Notes: generated from the letters alone by a model not told the origin. A DNA stretch of 64,000 nt from Chondromyces crocatus (GCF_001189295.1 NZ_CP012159.1:6588525-6652524); one strand, 5' to 3'; shown: positions 1 through 9,776, numbered from the stretch's first letter. A program made the numbers and translations.

Positions 1-3000
1 AGAGGAACAGGTCCTCCTCGGCGCGCCGCGGAGCCTCCAGGAGCTGCACGCGCAGGCCGAGGGCCTCGGCGATCACCTGGCCATCGCCATCGAGCAGGAG
101 CACGTCCCCCTCGACCGCGCGCGCGTCGGCGGGCAGGTCACGCAGGCGGACATGGCACCAGACCTCGGCGCCCGGTCGCTGGAAGAGGCGGAACTGCTGC
201 AGCCCGACGGGCATCACCGGGCCACGGTGGCGGGCAGCGGGCATCGCGGCACTGAGCGTCTGGAACGCGGCATCGAGCAGCGCCGGGTGCACCGCGTGGA
301 GCTCGTTTCCTTCCACGGGCTGCAAGCGGGCGAGGGCCTCACGGTCCCCTTGCCAGAGCTGCTGGATGCGCTGGAACGTCGGGCCGTACTGGAGCCCTTG
401 CTCACGGAGCGCCTCGTAGTGCTGCGCGACCTCCAGAGCGCCGGGACACTGCGCTTGCAACGCCGCGAGCGACAGGGGAGCGGGCGTCGCCTCGGCCTCT
501 CCGGCAGCACGCTGCACGGTGGCCGAGACGTGCAGCGTCCATGCCTGATCCACGGCCTGCGGGGCGAGGCTCGAGATGCGCAGCGAGAGCGTCCCCTGCC
601 CTTCCTCGGCCAGCGCCACCTGAACGGTGCGCGGCTGGTCTTCGTGGAGCGTGAGCGCTTCATGGAAGGTCAGGGTGTCGAGGGGGTGGACCCCTGGGCC
701 GATGGCCCGCTCGACCGCGGCCAGCGCCATGTCCACGTAGGCGGACGCCGGAAGCACGATGGCGTCCAGGATCCGGTGGTCGGCGAGCCAGGCGATCGCC
801 GGAAGGCGCAGCTCGGTCTGCCAGAAGTGCATTCCGGGCTGCGTGGAGGGGCGGAACGTGTCCCCGAGGAGCGGGTGGTCGCTCTCGCCGTGGCTCCATC
901 CGGCGCTGGCGCGGACGAGCGGCGCGCGGTCCAGCCAGAAGCGCTCCCGCTGGAAGGGATAGGTCGGCAGCGAGGCGCACGGGCTGCCCTCGGGATACAG
1001 CCCCTCGAACCGGACCGGGTAGCCGCGCACGTGAAGCTGCCCGAGCGACAGGAGCAACGCCGCACGCTCGTCCTGGCCGCGCCGCAAGCTGGCCACGCCC
1101 GCTGCGACGTCGTCTCCCGCCTGCCGCAGCATCGGCTCCATCGCCGGGAGCAGCACCGGGTGCGGTCCCACCTCCACGAACAGCGTGTGCCCGTCGTCCA
1201 GGAGCTGCTGCACCGCACGCGCGAACTGCACCGGCTCTCGCACGTTTCTCGCCCAGTACCCGGCCGAGAACGCGCCGCCTTCCTGCACCCCGCCCATCAC
1301 CGTCGAGTAGATCGGGCACTGCTCCGCCTGCGGCGAGAGTTCCTTCAGCGCTTCGCGCAGCTCTGGCAGCAGCGGCTCCACCTGCGGGCTGTGCGAGGCC
1401 ACGTCGATCTTCACCCGGCGGCAGAACACGCCCTCCGCTTCCAGGCTCGACAGCAGCGCGTCCAGCGCCGCCGGGTCGCCCGAGATTCCTGTCGTCTGCG
1501 GGTTGTTCACCACCGCCACCGACAGCAGGTGCTCGCGTCCTTGCAGCCGCTTCGCCACCTCTTCCTGAGGCAGCTCCACCACCCCGATCGTCCCCTGCCC
1601 GCTGATCCGGTGCATCAGCCGGCTGCGGTGACAGACCACCTGCGCCGCATCCCGCAGGCTCAGCACACCGGCCACATGCGCCGCCGCGATCTCGCCCAGG
1701 CTGTGGCCCACCACCGCGTCCGGCGTCACGCCCCACGAGGCCCACAGCGCCGCCAGCGAGACCCCCACGCCGAACAGCACCGGCTGCACCACGTCCGTTC
1801 GCTCCAGCGGCGGCGTGTCCGCGTCCCCGCGCAGCACTGCCGACAGCGACCAGTCCACGTGCTCGCTCAGCGCGGCCTCGCACGCCGCGATTGCCGCTGC
1901 GAACACCGGCTCCTCCGCAAGCAGCTGCCGCCCCATCCCCACCCACTGCCCACCGTACCCCGGGAACACGAACGCCACCCGCGGACGCCCTCTGGGCGCC
2001 ACCTGGGCCGACACGAGGCCGGCATGCGCTTGCCCATCGGTGAACGCGCCCAGTGCCGCAGCCAGCTCCTTCGGGTCACGCCCCACCACGGCCATCCGGT
2101 GATCGTGGTGCGCGCGTCGAAGCGCCGCCGTGGAGACCAGCGCCTGCAGCGCTTCAGGCGCATCGCCCAGGGAATCGAGCTGGCCTTCGTAAAGCTTCGC
2201 CAGGGCGAGCAGCGCCGCGTCACTCCGGGCGGAGAGCGGCAGCAGCGCCGGGAGTCGCACGTCTCGCGACGCGGTCACTTCCCGCAAGGGCGCTTCTTCC
2301 AGCACCACGTGGGCGTTCGTGCCGCTCATCCCGAACGAGCTCACCGCGCCCACGCGCCTGCCCTGCCCGCGCTCCCAGGGGATGCGCTGGGTCGGGACAC
2401 GCGCCGGGACACGCTCCCAGGGGATGAAGGGGCTCGGCACGTCGAAGTGTCGGTTGGGCGGGATCTCGCCGTGTTGAAGCGACAGGACCACCTTCATGAG
2501 ACCGGCGATGCCGGCGGCCGACTCCAGGTGGCCGATGTTCGTCTTCGCCGTCCCCACCCACAGCGGAACGTCGGCGGGTCGGTCTTCACCGTAGACCGCG
2601 CCGAGTGCGGTGATCTCGATCGGATCGCCGAGCGGCGTCCCCGTGCCGTGCGCCTCGACGTAGGTGACCTCGCGCGGCGAGATGCCAGCGCGGTCGAGGG
2701 CCTTCCGGATCACGGCCTCCTGCGCGGCGGCGCTGGGCGCGGTGAGGCCGTTGCTGGTGCCATCCTGGTTGATGGCCGTCCCGCGGAGGACGGCGAGGAT
2801 GGGGTCACCGTCTGCGAGTGCGTGCGAGAGGCGCTTGAGCACGACGACGCCGCACCCTTCACCACGCACGTACCCGTCGGCCGCGGCGTCGAACGCGCGG
2901 AGGCGGCCCGTGGGCGAGAGCGCGCGGAGTTGCGAGAGCGCGATCAGGTTCTGCGGCGAGAGGATGAGGTTCACGCCGGCGGCCAGAGCGAACCTGCACT

Positions 3001-5728
3001 CCCCGGCTTGCAAGCTCTGGCACGCGAGGTGGACGGCGACGAGAGACGAGGAGCACGCCGTGTCGATGGCGACGCTCGGCCCGGTGAGTCCCAGCGCGTA
3101 GGAGAGGCGGCCCGCGGTGATGCTCGTGGCGACGCCGGTGAAGGCGTGCGGCCCGATCCTGGCCGGGTCACCCGAGCGCATGTGGGCGTCGGCGTAATCG
3201 TCCGTGGATACGCCGACGAACACGGCCCCTTCGACGCCGTCCCCGCCACCGACGACCTGCCCCGCGCGCTCCAGCGCCTCCCAGCAGACCTCGAGCAGCA
3301 AGCGCTGCTGCGGGTCCATGTCGGTCGCCTCGCGCGGGGACACGCCGAAGAAGCCGGCGTCGAAGGTGGCCACCTCGTCCAGGAAGGCGCCCTGCCGCGC
3401 GTAGGTCTTGCCTCGGACGCCCGGCGTCGGGTCGAAGCAGGCGTCGATGTCGAAGCGGCTCTTCGGGACCTCGCCGACCGCGTCCACACCGTCCAGGAGG
3501 AGCTGCCAGTACGCCTCGGGGCGGTCGGCGGCGCGCGGAAACCGGCACGCCATGCCGATGACGGCGATGGGCTCGTCCACGGCGCGCTCGTGGAGCGGGG
3601 TCGTCACGGCGCGAGGGGGAGCGTCGTCCCCCGCGAGGTGGAGGCTCAGCGCGTGGATGCTCGGGTGATCCCAGGCCGAGGTGGGGGGGAGCGCGCGCCC
3701 GAGCCAGTCGCCCAGCTCCGCCGCGATGGCCACCCCAGCGGCCGAGTCGAGACCGAAGCGCGCGAACGGGGCGCGGATGTCGATGCTCGCCGGGCTCACG
3801 CCGAGGCGGGTCGCGAGGTGGTCGATGAGCCAGGCCCGGGTCGCGTCGTACGATTTCGAGAGGGCAGGTGTCGTGGGCGAGAGGGCAGATGCCGCGGGCG
3901 ACCTCGGGCGCTCTCCGGCGCCGTCACGGGCGCGCGCGGGGGTCGTCGCCGGGATCGGGCTCGTCCAGCGCGCGACCTCGTCGAGTGCTCCCGCCGTGAA
4001 GCCGTCCTTGCAAGCGCGTCGCTGGATCTTGCCGCTCGACGTCTTCGGGATGGTGCCAGCAGGCAGCAGCGCGATCGCGTGCACCTGAAGGTCGTGACGC
4101 TCGGCCACCGCCTGGCGGATGGCGCCGAAGACCTCGTCGCGCTGTTCCTGCGTGGCGCCCGGCGCGCCGTTCTTGCCCGTGCGCGCGAGGGCGGTCTCCA
4201 CGACGAGGCCGAGCCGCTCCTCGTCCCCCACGTCGATGGAGAACGCGGCCACGCCACCAGGCCGGACGGCGCCGTGCGCCTGCTGCACCGACCACTCGAT
4301 GTCCTGCGGGTACCGGTTCTCACCACGGATGATGATCAGGTCCTTGACGCGGCCGGTGATGAACAGCTCGCCATCCGCGAGGAAGCCGAGATCACCCGTC
4401 CTGAGGAAGGGCCCCTCGCCCGTGTCGGCGAGGTGGGCGTGGAACGTCTCCTGCGTCGCCTCGGGGCGGTCCAGGTACCCCAGCGCCACGCAGTCGCTCG
4501 CGAGCCAGATCTCCCCCACGGTGCGCGGGGGACACTCGGTCGCCGTGCTGGGCTGGACGATGGCAATCCGCGCTCCCAGCACTGGCCGCCCGCAGCCCAC
4601 CACGGTGCGCCCGGTGCGATGCTCGGAGGGGACCTCGACCACTTCTCCCCGCTGCGCGAGCGCCGCCGCGTCCACCGAGAGGGTGCGCGGCCCCTTCTGG
4701 CCTCGAGGCGCGCTGACCGTCAGGCTGGCCTCGGCGAGGCCGTAGCAGGGAGCGTGCGTCTCCCAGCGAAAGCCACAGGGCGCGAAGCGCTCGTGGAAGC
4801 CCTGGAGCGTCTCCATGCGGATCGGCTCGGCGGCGTTGTAGGCCATGCGCCAGCTGCTCAGATCGAGGCGCTCTCGCTGCGCGTCGGTCACCTTGCGGAG
4901 GCACAGCTCGTACGCGAAGTTCGGCCCGCCGGCGTGGGTCGCGCGGTAGCGGGTGATGGCCATGAGCCACTGAGCAGGCCGTGCGACCAGGGTCCCCGGG
5001 TGCATCAACACGCACGGGTAGCCCGTGTAGATCGGCTGAAGGATGCCGTGAATCAGCCCATCGTCGTGGTAGTTGGGGACCCAGATGACGGCTCTGCTGT
5101 CCTCGTCGTAGGACTTCGCCTCGCGCACGGCCTCGGAGATGGCGAGCAGGTTCCCGTGGCTGATCAGCGTGCCCTTGGGGGCGGTGGTCGACCCCGAGGT
5201 GTACTGCACGTAGGCGACTGAGCCTCGCCCGGGCTCGGGACACCGCCATCGTCCGTCGGCGTGGGCCGAGGCCTCCTCGACGGCCAGCCAACGAAGCTCG
5301 CCCAGCGCGGGAGACGCCTCGATCAGCGAGGGAGAGAGCGCGAGCCCCGCCCGGTCGGTCAGGACCGCGACGGGACGCGCGTCCTCGACGATGCCCGTGA
5401 GGCGGGGCAAGGTCCTGGCGATCCGGGACGGGCTCGGTGGAGGCGCCGGAATGGCGATGGCGCCAGCGTACAGGCAGCCGAAGAAGGCCGTGACGAAGCC
5501 GAGGCTCGCCGGGAAGAGCAGGACCACCCGCTTCCCTTCGAACCCGAGCGACTGAAGCTGTGCCGCGATGGACCGGGCCGCCGCATCGATCTCTGCGTAG
5601 GTGAGGTGCCCGTCCTCCGTCTCTCCGTCTTCCTGGAGGAGGGTGAAGGCCCTCGTCGAGGGTTGATGCTCGGCTCTCCACCGGAGCAGGTCGACCAGTG
5701 ACGAAACCTCGGACGGTCGTAGCTTCAT
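1..5728 (-). CDS. Type I polyketide synthase with FAAL loading domain (FAAL-ACP-KS-AT-DH), 3' end beyond window
   Basis: The first 1909 codons of a modular PKS are open from an ATG at 5728 to the left edge. Residues about 1-590 form a fatty acyl-AMP ligase (YTSGST near residue 173; RTGDLGF; ending in PKTSSGKIQR), which would activate a fatty acid as acyl-AMP. An ACP follows with its phosphopantetheine serine in LDSAAG near 662. The KS covers about 720-1145 (DTACSSS near 892, EAHGTGT, NIGHLESAAG). The AT covers about 1250-1540 (GHSLGE near 1343; substrate signatures RTDVVQ and VASHS, nearer the methylmalonyl type but not decisive). A DH begins near 1610 (H near 1651 in ADHRILDAIVLP, with D where the usual motif has G). 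FAAL-ACP at the N terminus indicates a fatty-acid starter unit. Frame was checked at KS, AT and the window edge. The long plus-strand frame over this region is a shadow. Confidence 0.95.
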   Translation of the reverse strand, partial: MKLRPSEVSSLVDLLRWRAEHQPSTRAFTLLQEDGETEDGHLTYAEIDAAARSIAAQLQSLGFEGKRVVLLFPASLGFVTAFFGCLYAGAIAIPAPPPSPSRIARTLPRLTGIVEDARPVAVLTDRAGLALSPSLIEASPALGELRWLAVEEASAHADGRWRCPEPGRGSVAYVQYTSGSTTAPKGTLISHGNLLAISEAVREAKSYDEDSRAVIWVPNYHDDGLIHGILQPIYTGYPCVLMHPGTLVARPAQWLMAITRYRATHAGGPNFAYELCLRKVTDAQRERLDLSSWRMAYNAAEPIRMETLQGFHERFAPCGFRWETHAPCYGLAEASLTVSAPRGQKGPRTLSVDAAALAQRGEVVEVPSEHRTGRTVVGCGRPVLGARIAIVQPSTATECPPRTVGEIWLASDCVALGYLDRPEATQETFHAHLADTGEGPFLRTGDLGFLADGELFITGRVKDLIIIRGENRYPQDIEWSVQQAHGAVRPGGVAAFSIDVGDEERLGLVVETALARTGKNGAPGATQEQRDEVFGAIRQAVAERHDLQVHAIALLPAGTIPKTSSGKIQRRACKDGFTAGALDEVARWTSPIPATTPARARDGAGERPRSPAASALSPTTPALSKSYDATRAWLIDHLATRLGVSPASIDIRAPFARFGLDSAAGVAIAAELGDWLGRALPPTSAWDHPSIHALSLHLAGDDAPPRAVTTPLHERAVDEPIAVIGMACRFPRAADRPEAYWQLLLDGVDAVGEVPKSRFDIDACFDPTPGVRGKTYARQGAFLDEVATFDAGFFGVSPREATDMDPQQRLLLEVCWEALERAGQVVGGGDGVEGAVFVGVSTDDYADAHMRSGDPARIGPHAFTGVATSITAGRLSYALGLTGPSVAIDTACSSSLVAVHLACQSLQAGECRFALAAGVNLILSPQNLIALSQLRALSPTGRLRAFDAAADGYVRGEGCGVVVLKRLSHALADGDPILAVLRGTAINQDGTSNGLTAPSAAAQEAVIRKALDRAGISPREVTYVEAHGTGTPLGDPIEITALGAVYGEDRPADVPLWVGTAKTNIGHLESAAGIAGLMKVVLSLQHGEIPPNRHFDVPSPFIPWERVPARVPTQRIPWERGQGRRVGAVSSFGMSGTNAHVVLEEAPLREVTASRDVRLPALLPLSARSDAALLALAKLYEGQLDSLGDAPEALQALVSTAALRRAHHDHRMAVVGRDPKELAAALGAFTDGQAHAGLVSAQVAPRGRPRVAFVFPGYGGQWVGMGRQLLAEEPVFAAAIAACEAALSEHVDWSLSAVLRGDADTPPLERTDVVQPVLFGVGVSLAALWASWGVTPDAVVGHSLGEIAAAHVAGVLSLRDAAQVVCHRSRLMHRISGQGTIGVVELPQEEVAKRLQGREHLLSVAVVNNPQTTGISGDPAALDALLSSLEAEGVFCRRVKIDVASHSPQVEPLLPELREALKELSPQAEQCPIYSTVMGGVQEGGAFSAGYWARNVREPVQFARAVQQLLDDGHTLFVEVGPHPVLLPAMEPMLRQAGDDVAAGVASLRRGQDERAALLLSLGQLHVRGYPVRFEGLYPEGSPCASLPTYPFQRERFWLDRAPLVRASAGWSHGESDHPLLGDTFRPSTQPGMHFWQTELRLPAIAWLADHRILDAIVLPASAYVDMALAAVERAIGPGVHPLDTLTFHEALTLHEDQPRTVQVALAEEGQGTLSLRISSLAPQAVDQAWTLHVSATVQRAAGEAEATPAPLSLAALQAQCPGALEVAQHYEALREQGLQYGPTFQRIQQLWQGDREALARLQPVEGNELHAVHPALLDAAFQTLSAAMPAARHRGPVMPVGLQQFRLFQRPGAEVWCHVRLRDLPADARAVEGDVLLLDGDGQVIAEALGLRVQLLEAPRRAEEDLFL

Positions 5729-5854
5729 GGGCCTCTCAGTCCACGCCGACGAGCAATCTTCTGCAGACGGTTCAACGAGGAGACCAGCGATGAAGGCGCG
5801 CTCCCTGCCCGCGAACGCTCGGTGCGCAGGCGGGGCGCTCTCACCGCGATGGCG

Positions 5855-6571
5855 CTAATCCGCGCATTCCGGGAGCGTGCCGCCGGACTCCGCGACATCG
5901 ACGCCGTCGAAACAGGTCAGCTCGGGGCCCTTCCCGTAGACCTCGGCGACGAAGGCGGCCAGCGAGGTCGGGTCGAGACAGGTCGCGGTGTACGTCGCTC
6001 CCCATGCAGAGGCAGCGATCGTCGTGGGAAGCTTCGGATCCGGCGTGAGCAGCAAGCGATTGCGAACGACCGGGATGTTCATGCTGCAGAAGACGTCGTC
6101 CGGGTAATCATCCATGACCTGTTCGAGCATGGCGACGACCGAGGGACACGCGCCAGAACAGCGGTAGGACAGGACGACACCACCGTGCTCCTGGTTGTGA
6201 ACGTACATCTCGCGCGCTACCGGCACCGTGTAACGCCTGAAAGCCGCCCACCTCGGCCAGTGGTCGCCACTGCTCGGTGGATTCGCCGCAAATTCGAGCG
6301 AGGAGCACTCGTCGAGGTGATTCGCCGATTCGACGGGGATTTTTCTGGCGATAACAACCTTGCACTCGCTCTCACCAGGCAATGGCTGCGCGCCCGGGGA
6401 GAGCGTCTCGATTTCCGCGCCCTCGGGCACGGTCGAGGTGGTCCCATTCGGCGTGGGATCAGCGTCGTCACCGCAGCCGGCGAGGCTCAAACCGACGCCG
6501 AATGCCAGAAGACGAACGACTCCGCGAATCGAGGCACCTGCATGCCTCCAATCACCCAACACCGCCATCAT
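5855..6571 (-). CDS. DUF3105-family lipoprotein
   Basis: A 238-aa protein. The N terminus has a hydrophobic stretch ending in SLAGCG, a lipobox, so it is probably a lipid-anchored envelope protein. The body carries the DUF3105 hallmarks: PPSSGDHW followed by W..FRRYTVP and then the histidine-rich HNQEHGGVVLSY. The HxxEH-like cluster could bind metal, but the function of the family is not established. Several cysteines (YRCSGAC, FCS, TCLD, TCFD, ECAD) may form disulfides outside the cytoplasm. It is transcribed toward the PKS start with 126 bp between them and no sign of functional coupling. Confidence 0.75.
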   Translation of the reverse strand: MMAVLGDWRHAGASIRGVVRLLAFGVGLSLAGCGDDADPTPNGTTSTVPEGAEIETLSPGAQPLPGESECKVVIARKIPVESANHLDECSSLEFAANPPSSGDHWPRWAAFRRYTVPVAREMYVHNQEHGGVVLSYRCSGACPSVVAMLEQVMDDYPDDVFCSMNIPVVRNRLLLTPDPKLPTTIAASAWGATYTATCLDPTSLAAFVAEVYGKGPELTCFDGVDVAESGGTLPECAD

Positions 6572-7280
6572 GCACCGACCCTGCCTGGTTCTGAAATAGG
6601 GCTATGGTTAGTTCCGAACCACTATATTTACCAGGCCCAAGCGTTGCAAGCGTCAACATCTCGCAGAGATCCGTGGGTCACGGCACGTCCCCGCTTTCCC
6701 TCTTGGACAATTGTACTCTTGCCGAAAGGCGGTCGAGATCCCGCAACATCGTGATGCATTCACCGACGCATCGTCGTGACGATCCGCAGCGCCGCGGAGA
6801 GAAGCCGTCGTTCGACGGATGGAGACCGTCACTCCACGTTACGGTCTACAGACCACCGAATACGACAACAGTGAATGGATCCAGCCAGGATGACTGCGCA
6901 TGCATGAGTTCGCACTCGACGCTCGCGCGTCGCGCACGTGCCCTGCAGCACAACCTCCGAGCGGTGCGGTGAAGGCTCGTTTCAGAAGGCTCGAGGGAGA
7001 GGACCCGTGAGCAGATTCATCCAAGCGCGATGGTTCGCGGCAGAGCGGATCCGATGGCCGCGCCGACCCATCAGCGAGCGGGCTTGTGCAGGGAAGCGGC
7101 AGGCGAGATCGTCACGGGCCCTGACGACAGCAGGGCAACAGGAGGGGCGACAGGAGAGCGGTCGTCACCGCGTGCCAGAATCAGAAGCCCGTCGCCCCTC
7201 GCGCTCCCGCAGGTCGCTGCCCCAGCGTTACTCCGCCGATCGCTTCGCGGTGAGCGGGGGGCAGGCCTGGGAAGACGGGG
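6572..7280. other. Gene-free stretch, about 700 bp
   Basis: Several short frames are open on both strands, but none has a recognisable motif, a good ribosome site or the codon pattern of its neighbours. The part next to 6572-6760 is less GC-rich than the surroundings and probably holds the promoter of the DUF3105 lipoprotein gene. I see nothing else definite here. Confidence 0.5.
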
Positions 7281-7404
7281 CTAGTACCGTGTTCCCCAAG
7301 TTCGTCCTGGGTCCTTGGCCAAGCGATCTGCGAAGAAAGCAGGGGTAGCGACCATCGGGAGCGTAGGGGCCGATAGGCCCCTGATTCAGGGTACGCAGTA
7401 CTAG
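7281..7404. mobile_element. 124-bp MITE-like element with imperfect terminal inverted repeats
   Basis: The ends are imperfect 16-bp inverted repeats: CTAGTACCGTGTTCCC at 7281-7296 against GGGTACGCAGTACTAG at 7389-7404, with 13 of 16 positions matching. The interior has no coding capacity but holds further symmetry: a 10-bp palindrome CTTGGCCAAG at 7314-7323 and a hairpin AGGGGCC-gata-GGCCCCT at 7365-7382. CTAG at both outer ends fits insertion at a CTAG target with TA duplication, as IS630/Tc1-mariner elements do; the family assignment is inference. The right end abuts the 3' end of the Cys-rich lipoprotein gene, whose TAG stop lies in the CTAG. Confidence 0.6.
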
Positions 7405-7772
7405 TCGCACGCGCCCGTCGACGAGCAGTTCACCGCGCAGTTTTCGCTGCATTCCTTGATGTCACACGAGCCGTTCGCCTGGCAATTCATGATGCACCCA
7501 TTCCCAGGGCAGTACATGACGCACGAGCCGGTGCTCGAGCAATCGGCGGTACACCCACCTTCCGGACAGTCGAACTCGCAGGTACCGGAGGATTCGCAAC
7601 GGAATGCGCAGCCAGGACCGTCGCAGGTCCGCTCACATCGTCGTTCGTCGGAACACACACAGTCTTCACCAGCCTCGCACACACCGCGAGATACGCTGCA
7701 GCTGGCGGCAAGGGCCATCAGAGCAGCGATCGCAGGAATGGCAATGAGGCGCTGGAGCATGGATCTTTTCAT
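7401..7772 (-). CDS. Cysteine-rich repeat lipoprotein
   Basis: A 123-aa protein. A basic N terminus and a hydrophobic helix end in LAASC, a lipobox, predicting a small lipoprotein. The mature part is almost wholly a cysteine ladder in which units of about 10 residues (GCxxxCxxxGxC) repeat roughly six times, for example GPGCAFRCESSGTC and GGCTADCSSTGSC. Regular Cys spacing suggests a disulfide-bonded extracellular rod or a metal-binding repeat. Similar Cys-rich lipoproteins are common in myxobacteria but have no assigned role that I know. The stop codon lies in the end of the adjoining MITE-like element. Confidence 0.7.
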   Translation of the reverse strand: MKRSMLQRLIAIPAIAALMALAASCSVSRGVCEAGEDCVCSDERRCERTCDGPGCAFRCESSGTCEFDCPEGGCTADCSSTGSCVMYCPGNGCIMNCQANGSCDIKECSENCAVNCSSTGACD

Positions 7773-8106
7773 AGAGTGAGTAGCCTCGCTCGGGACCCTA
7801 CCAAACGGATCGCGCGCCTGTCCAACGACGAGCAGGTTTCTTCACGTCGCTTTTCGTCGTTCCTCCTCGGCGCGAATGCAGGCGACGCGCCGCAGCACGG
7901 GGCATTCTTCCCCATGTCACCGTGGCCAACGGTTCACGATGACGGGTCAGGGACCGACCCCCGCGGCACGCCACATCGCGAATTCGATGAGACAGGATGC
8001 GAATGTCGCTTCAATCGTCGTGCCTCTCCAGTGGCACCCGGCTCGAACGGTGAAATCGAATGCGCATTGCACGCCGCGTGCAGGAGGCGCCCCGCGCCCG
8101 GTCGTG
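7773..8106. other. Gene-free stretch, 334 bp
   Basis: This lies upstream of the Cys-rich lipoprotein gene and downstream of the glycosyltransferase gene. Open frames crossing it are shadows or lack any motif. It presumably holds the lipoprotein promoter close to 7773. I see no repeat or RNA structure worth naming. Confidence 0.4.
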
Positions 8107-9555
8107 TCAATCGGCCGCGCGCGGCGGGACGCGACGCAACACGACGTACGGGAGTCCCGGGACACGGCTCTCGATGAGGGGAGCGAAATCTTCTTCGATG
8201 TGGGGCAGGTGCGCCAGGTAAAGCTCCGTGCCGCGAGCGAAGCGCGACGCGGTCCAGGGGATGCGCAGCGGCTCCCCCTCACGGAGGAGGAGCACCAAGG
8301 TGTCGACGCCGCGCGCGTCGAGCAGCGTCGGAGGGATGCGCTTGGTCGTGTGACCCCCTCGAAGGGCGGCGATCGCAGGATCGGTGACCCCGGCGAGGTC
8401 GACGAGGGTGGCCTCGGGCGCAGCTGCCCCGAGCCAGCCGATGTCCACGGCCGCGATGGTCTGGGCTCGGGAGAGCGGCTCCCGGAGCGCCTCGATGAGG
8501 GCGGTCCGAGCGTCGCCGACGCGGGCCGCAGCGGGGCCGACCTTGACGAGCGCGAAGAGTTCGCCAGCGAGCGCGAGCGCAAAGCGGGCTGCCGTGGCGC
8601 GGCGATCGGAGACCGCGGCGAGATGAGCGGCGGCGAGCGCGGTCGCAGGCAAGGCGGGAACGGCGAGGCGCGAGAGGGGCATCCAGTCGCCCCCGGCGAG
8701 GGCGATCGCGGCGAAGTGGGTGAACACGGCGGCGATCAGTCCCCGTGGCCAGGGGGCCAGGCGCCGCGCAGCCAAGGGGGCGAGGAGCGCGATCGGACCG
8801 CAGAGAAGAAAACAGGCGAGTGCGTACCGGGCACCGAGGGTCGCATCCGGCGCTTTCGCGAGGGCCGAGAGGGGCGCAGGACGACCGAAGAGCGCGGCGC
8901 GGAGGAAGGCGACCGCGAGAAAGGGGGTCACGGCGAGGCCGAGCTGCCATGCCCAGCGCGCGAGCGGCGACGGCGACGCTGGGTGCGTGGGGTGATGGGG
9001 AGCCCAGCCGGCAGCTCCGGCGATCACCAGCGAGAACGGGAGCAGCTCGGGTCGAAATCCAGCCGCGAGGCCGGCGCAGGCTGCCCCCGCGCGCGCAGCG
9101 CCCAGCTCGGGCAGCGCCGCGGCGAGGGCGGCCAGGGCGGCGATCAGGCCCGTCTCCATGCCGGAGCCGCTCCAGGCGCCGAGGGGAGCTGACGCGGCGA
9201 CGAGCGCAAGCGCGGCGAACCGGATCGGGCGCTCCGAGCTGCGCGCGATCGCCGCGCCGAGGAACGCTGCACCGAGGAGCCAGGCGACCACGCCGAGGAG
9301 CTTCGCCGCGGCGAGGGCGGCGAGGGGGCCGCTTCCAGCGAAGGGGGCCAGGAGATGCGCCCAGCCGAGGGGGGTCACGCCGTCGGTCACGGGGCCCGCG
9401 GCGTTGAGGCGGTAGCCGTGGCCAGCCGCGAGGTTGGCTGCGTAGCGGGCGGAGATCAGGGCGTCATCCACCGTGAAGCCGCGCAGGGCGAGCGCAGGTC
9501 CGAGCGCGCTCGACGCTCCGGCCAGGGTGCCCAGGATGACGGTTCTGCGCTGCAC
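8107..9555 (-). CDS. Polytopic membrane protein, probable GT-C glycosyltransferase
   Basis: A 482-aa protein with about ten hydrophobic segments. Near the N terminus it has the signature DDALISARYAANLAAGHG, followed by N..G.VTDGVTPLGWA. This matches the first periplasmic loop of GT-C enzymes related to mycobacterial AftB, in which the paired acidic residues act in catalysis with a polyprenyl-phosphate sugar donor. A soluble C-terminal part (about 350-482) follows the membrane region. Acceptor and sugar cannot be told from sequence. The neighbours are lipoproteins and a gene-free repeat region, so no surface-polysaccharide cluster surrounds it. Confidence 0.7.
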   Translation of the reverse strand: MQRRTVILGTLAGASSALGPALALRGFTVDDALISARYAANLAAGHGYRLNAAGPVTDGVTPLGWAHLLAPFAGSGPLAALAAAKLLGVVAWLLGAAFLGAAIARSSERPIRFAALALVAASAPLGAWSGSGMETGLIAALAALAAALPELGAARAGAACAGLAAGFRPELLPFSLVIAGAAGWAPHHPTHPASPSPLARWAWQLGLAVTPFLAVAFLRAALFGRPAPLSALAKAPDATLGARYALACFLLCGPIALLAPLAARRLAPWPRGLIAAVFTHFAAIALAGGDWMPLSRLAVPALPATALAAAHLAAVSDRRATAARFALALAGELFALVKVGPAAARVGDARTALIEALREPLSRAQTIAAVDIGWLGAAAPEATLVDLAGVTDPAIAALRGGHTTKRIPPTLLDARGVDTLVLLLREGEPLRIPWTASRFARGTELYLAHLPHIEEDFAPLIESRVPGLPYVVLRRVPPRAAD

Positions 9556-9604
9556 GCGGCGCGGATGCTACGCGAGGCGCACGAGGATGGATCCGGCAAA
9601 GCCG

Positions 9605-9681
9605 AGCGCTTCGTGGGCTGGAGCCAGCGCTTCGTGGGCTGGAGCCAGCGCCTCGTGGGGGGGAGCCAGCGCTTCGTGGGG
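9605..9681. repeat. 21-bp tandem repeat, about 3.7 copies
   Basis: The unit AGCGCTTCGTGGGCTGGAGC (plus one C) occurs at 9605, 9626, 9647 and in part at 9668. The first two copies are identical and the third has small changes. Confidence 0.9.
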
Positions 9682-9776
9682 ATGGGTCACGGATCGTGCG
9701 AGGGTTCCGGGGGGTGATGGGCGTCGGCGACGACCGGCTGCAAGCGCACCACGGTCATTGGCGAGGCCACCACGAC

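Noticed and set aside
152-5221. A 1689-codon open frame on the plus strand
   Set aside because: It is the antisense shadow of the PKS. Its translation is Arg/Gly/Ala-rich without motifs, while the minus strand shows FAAL, ACP, KS, AT and DH motifs in one frame.
6604-7348. Small plus-strand frames upstream of the MITE-like element
   Set aside because: No motif, no ribosome site, and amino acid composition not matching the coding sequences around.
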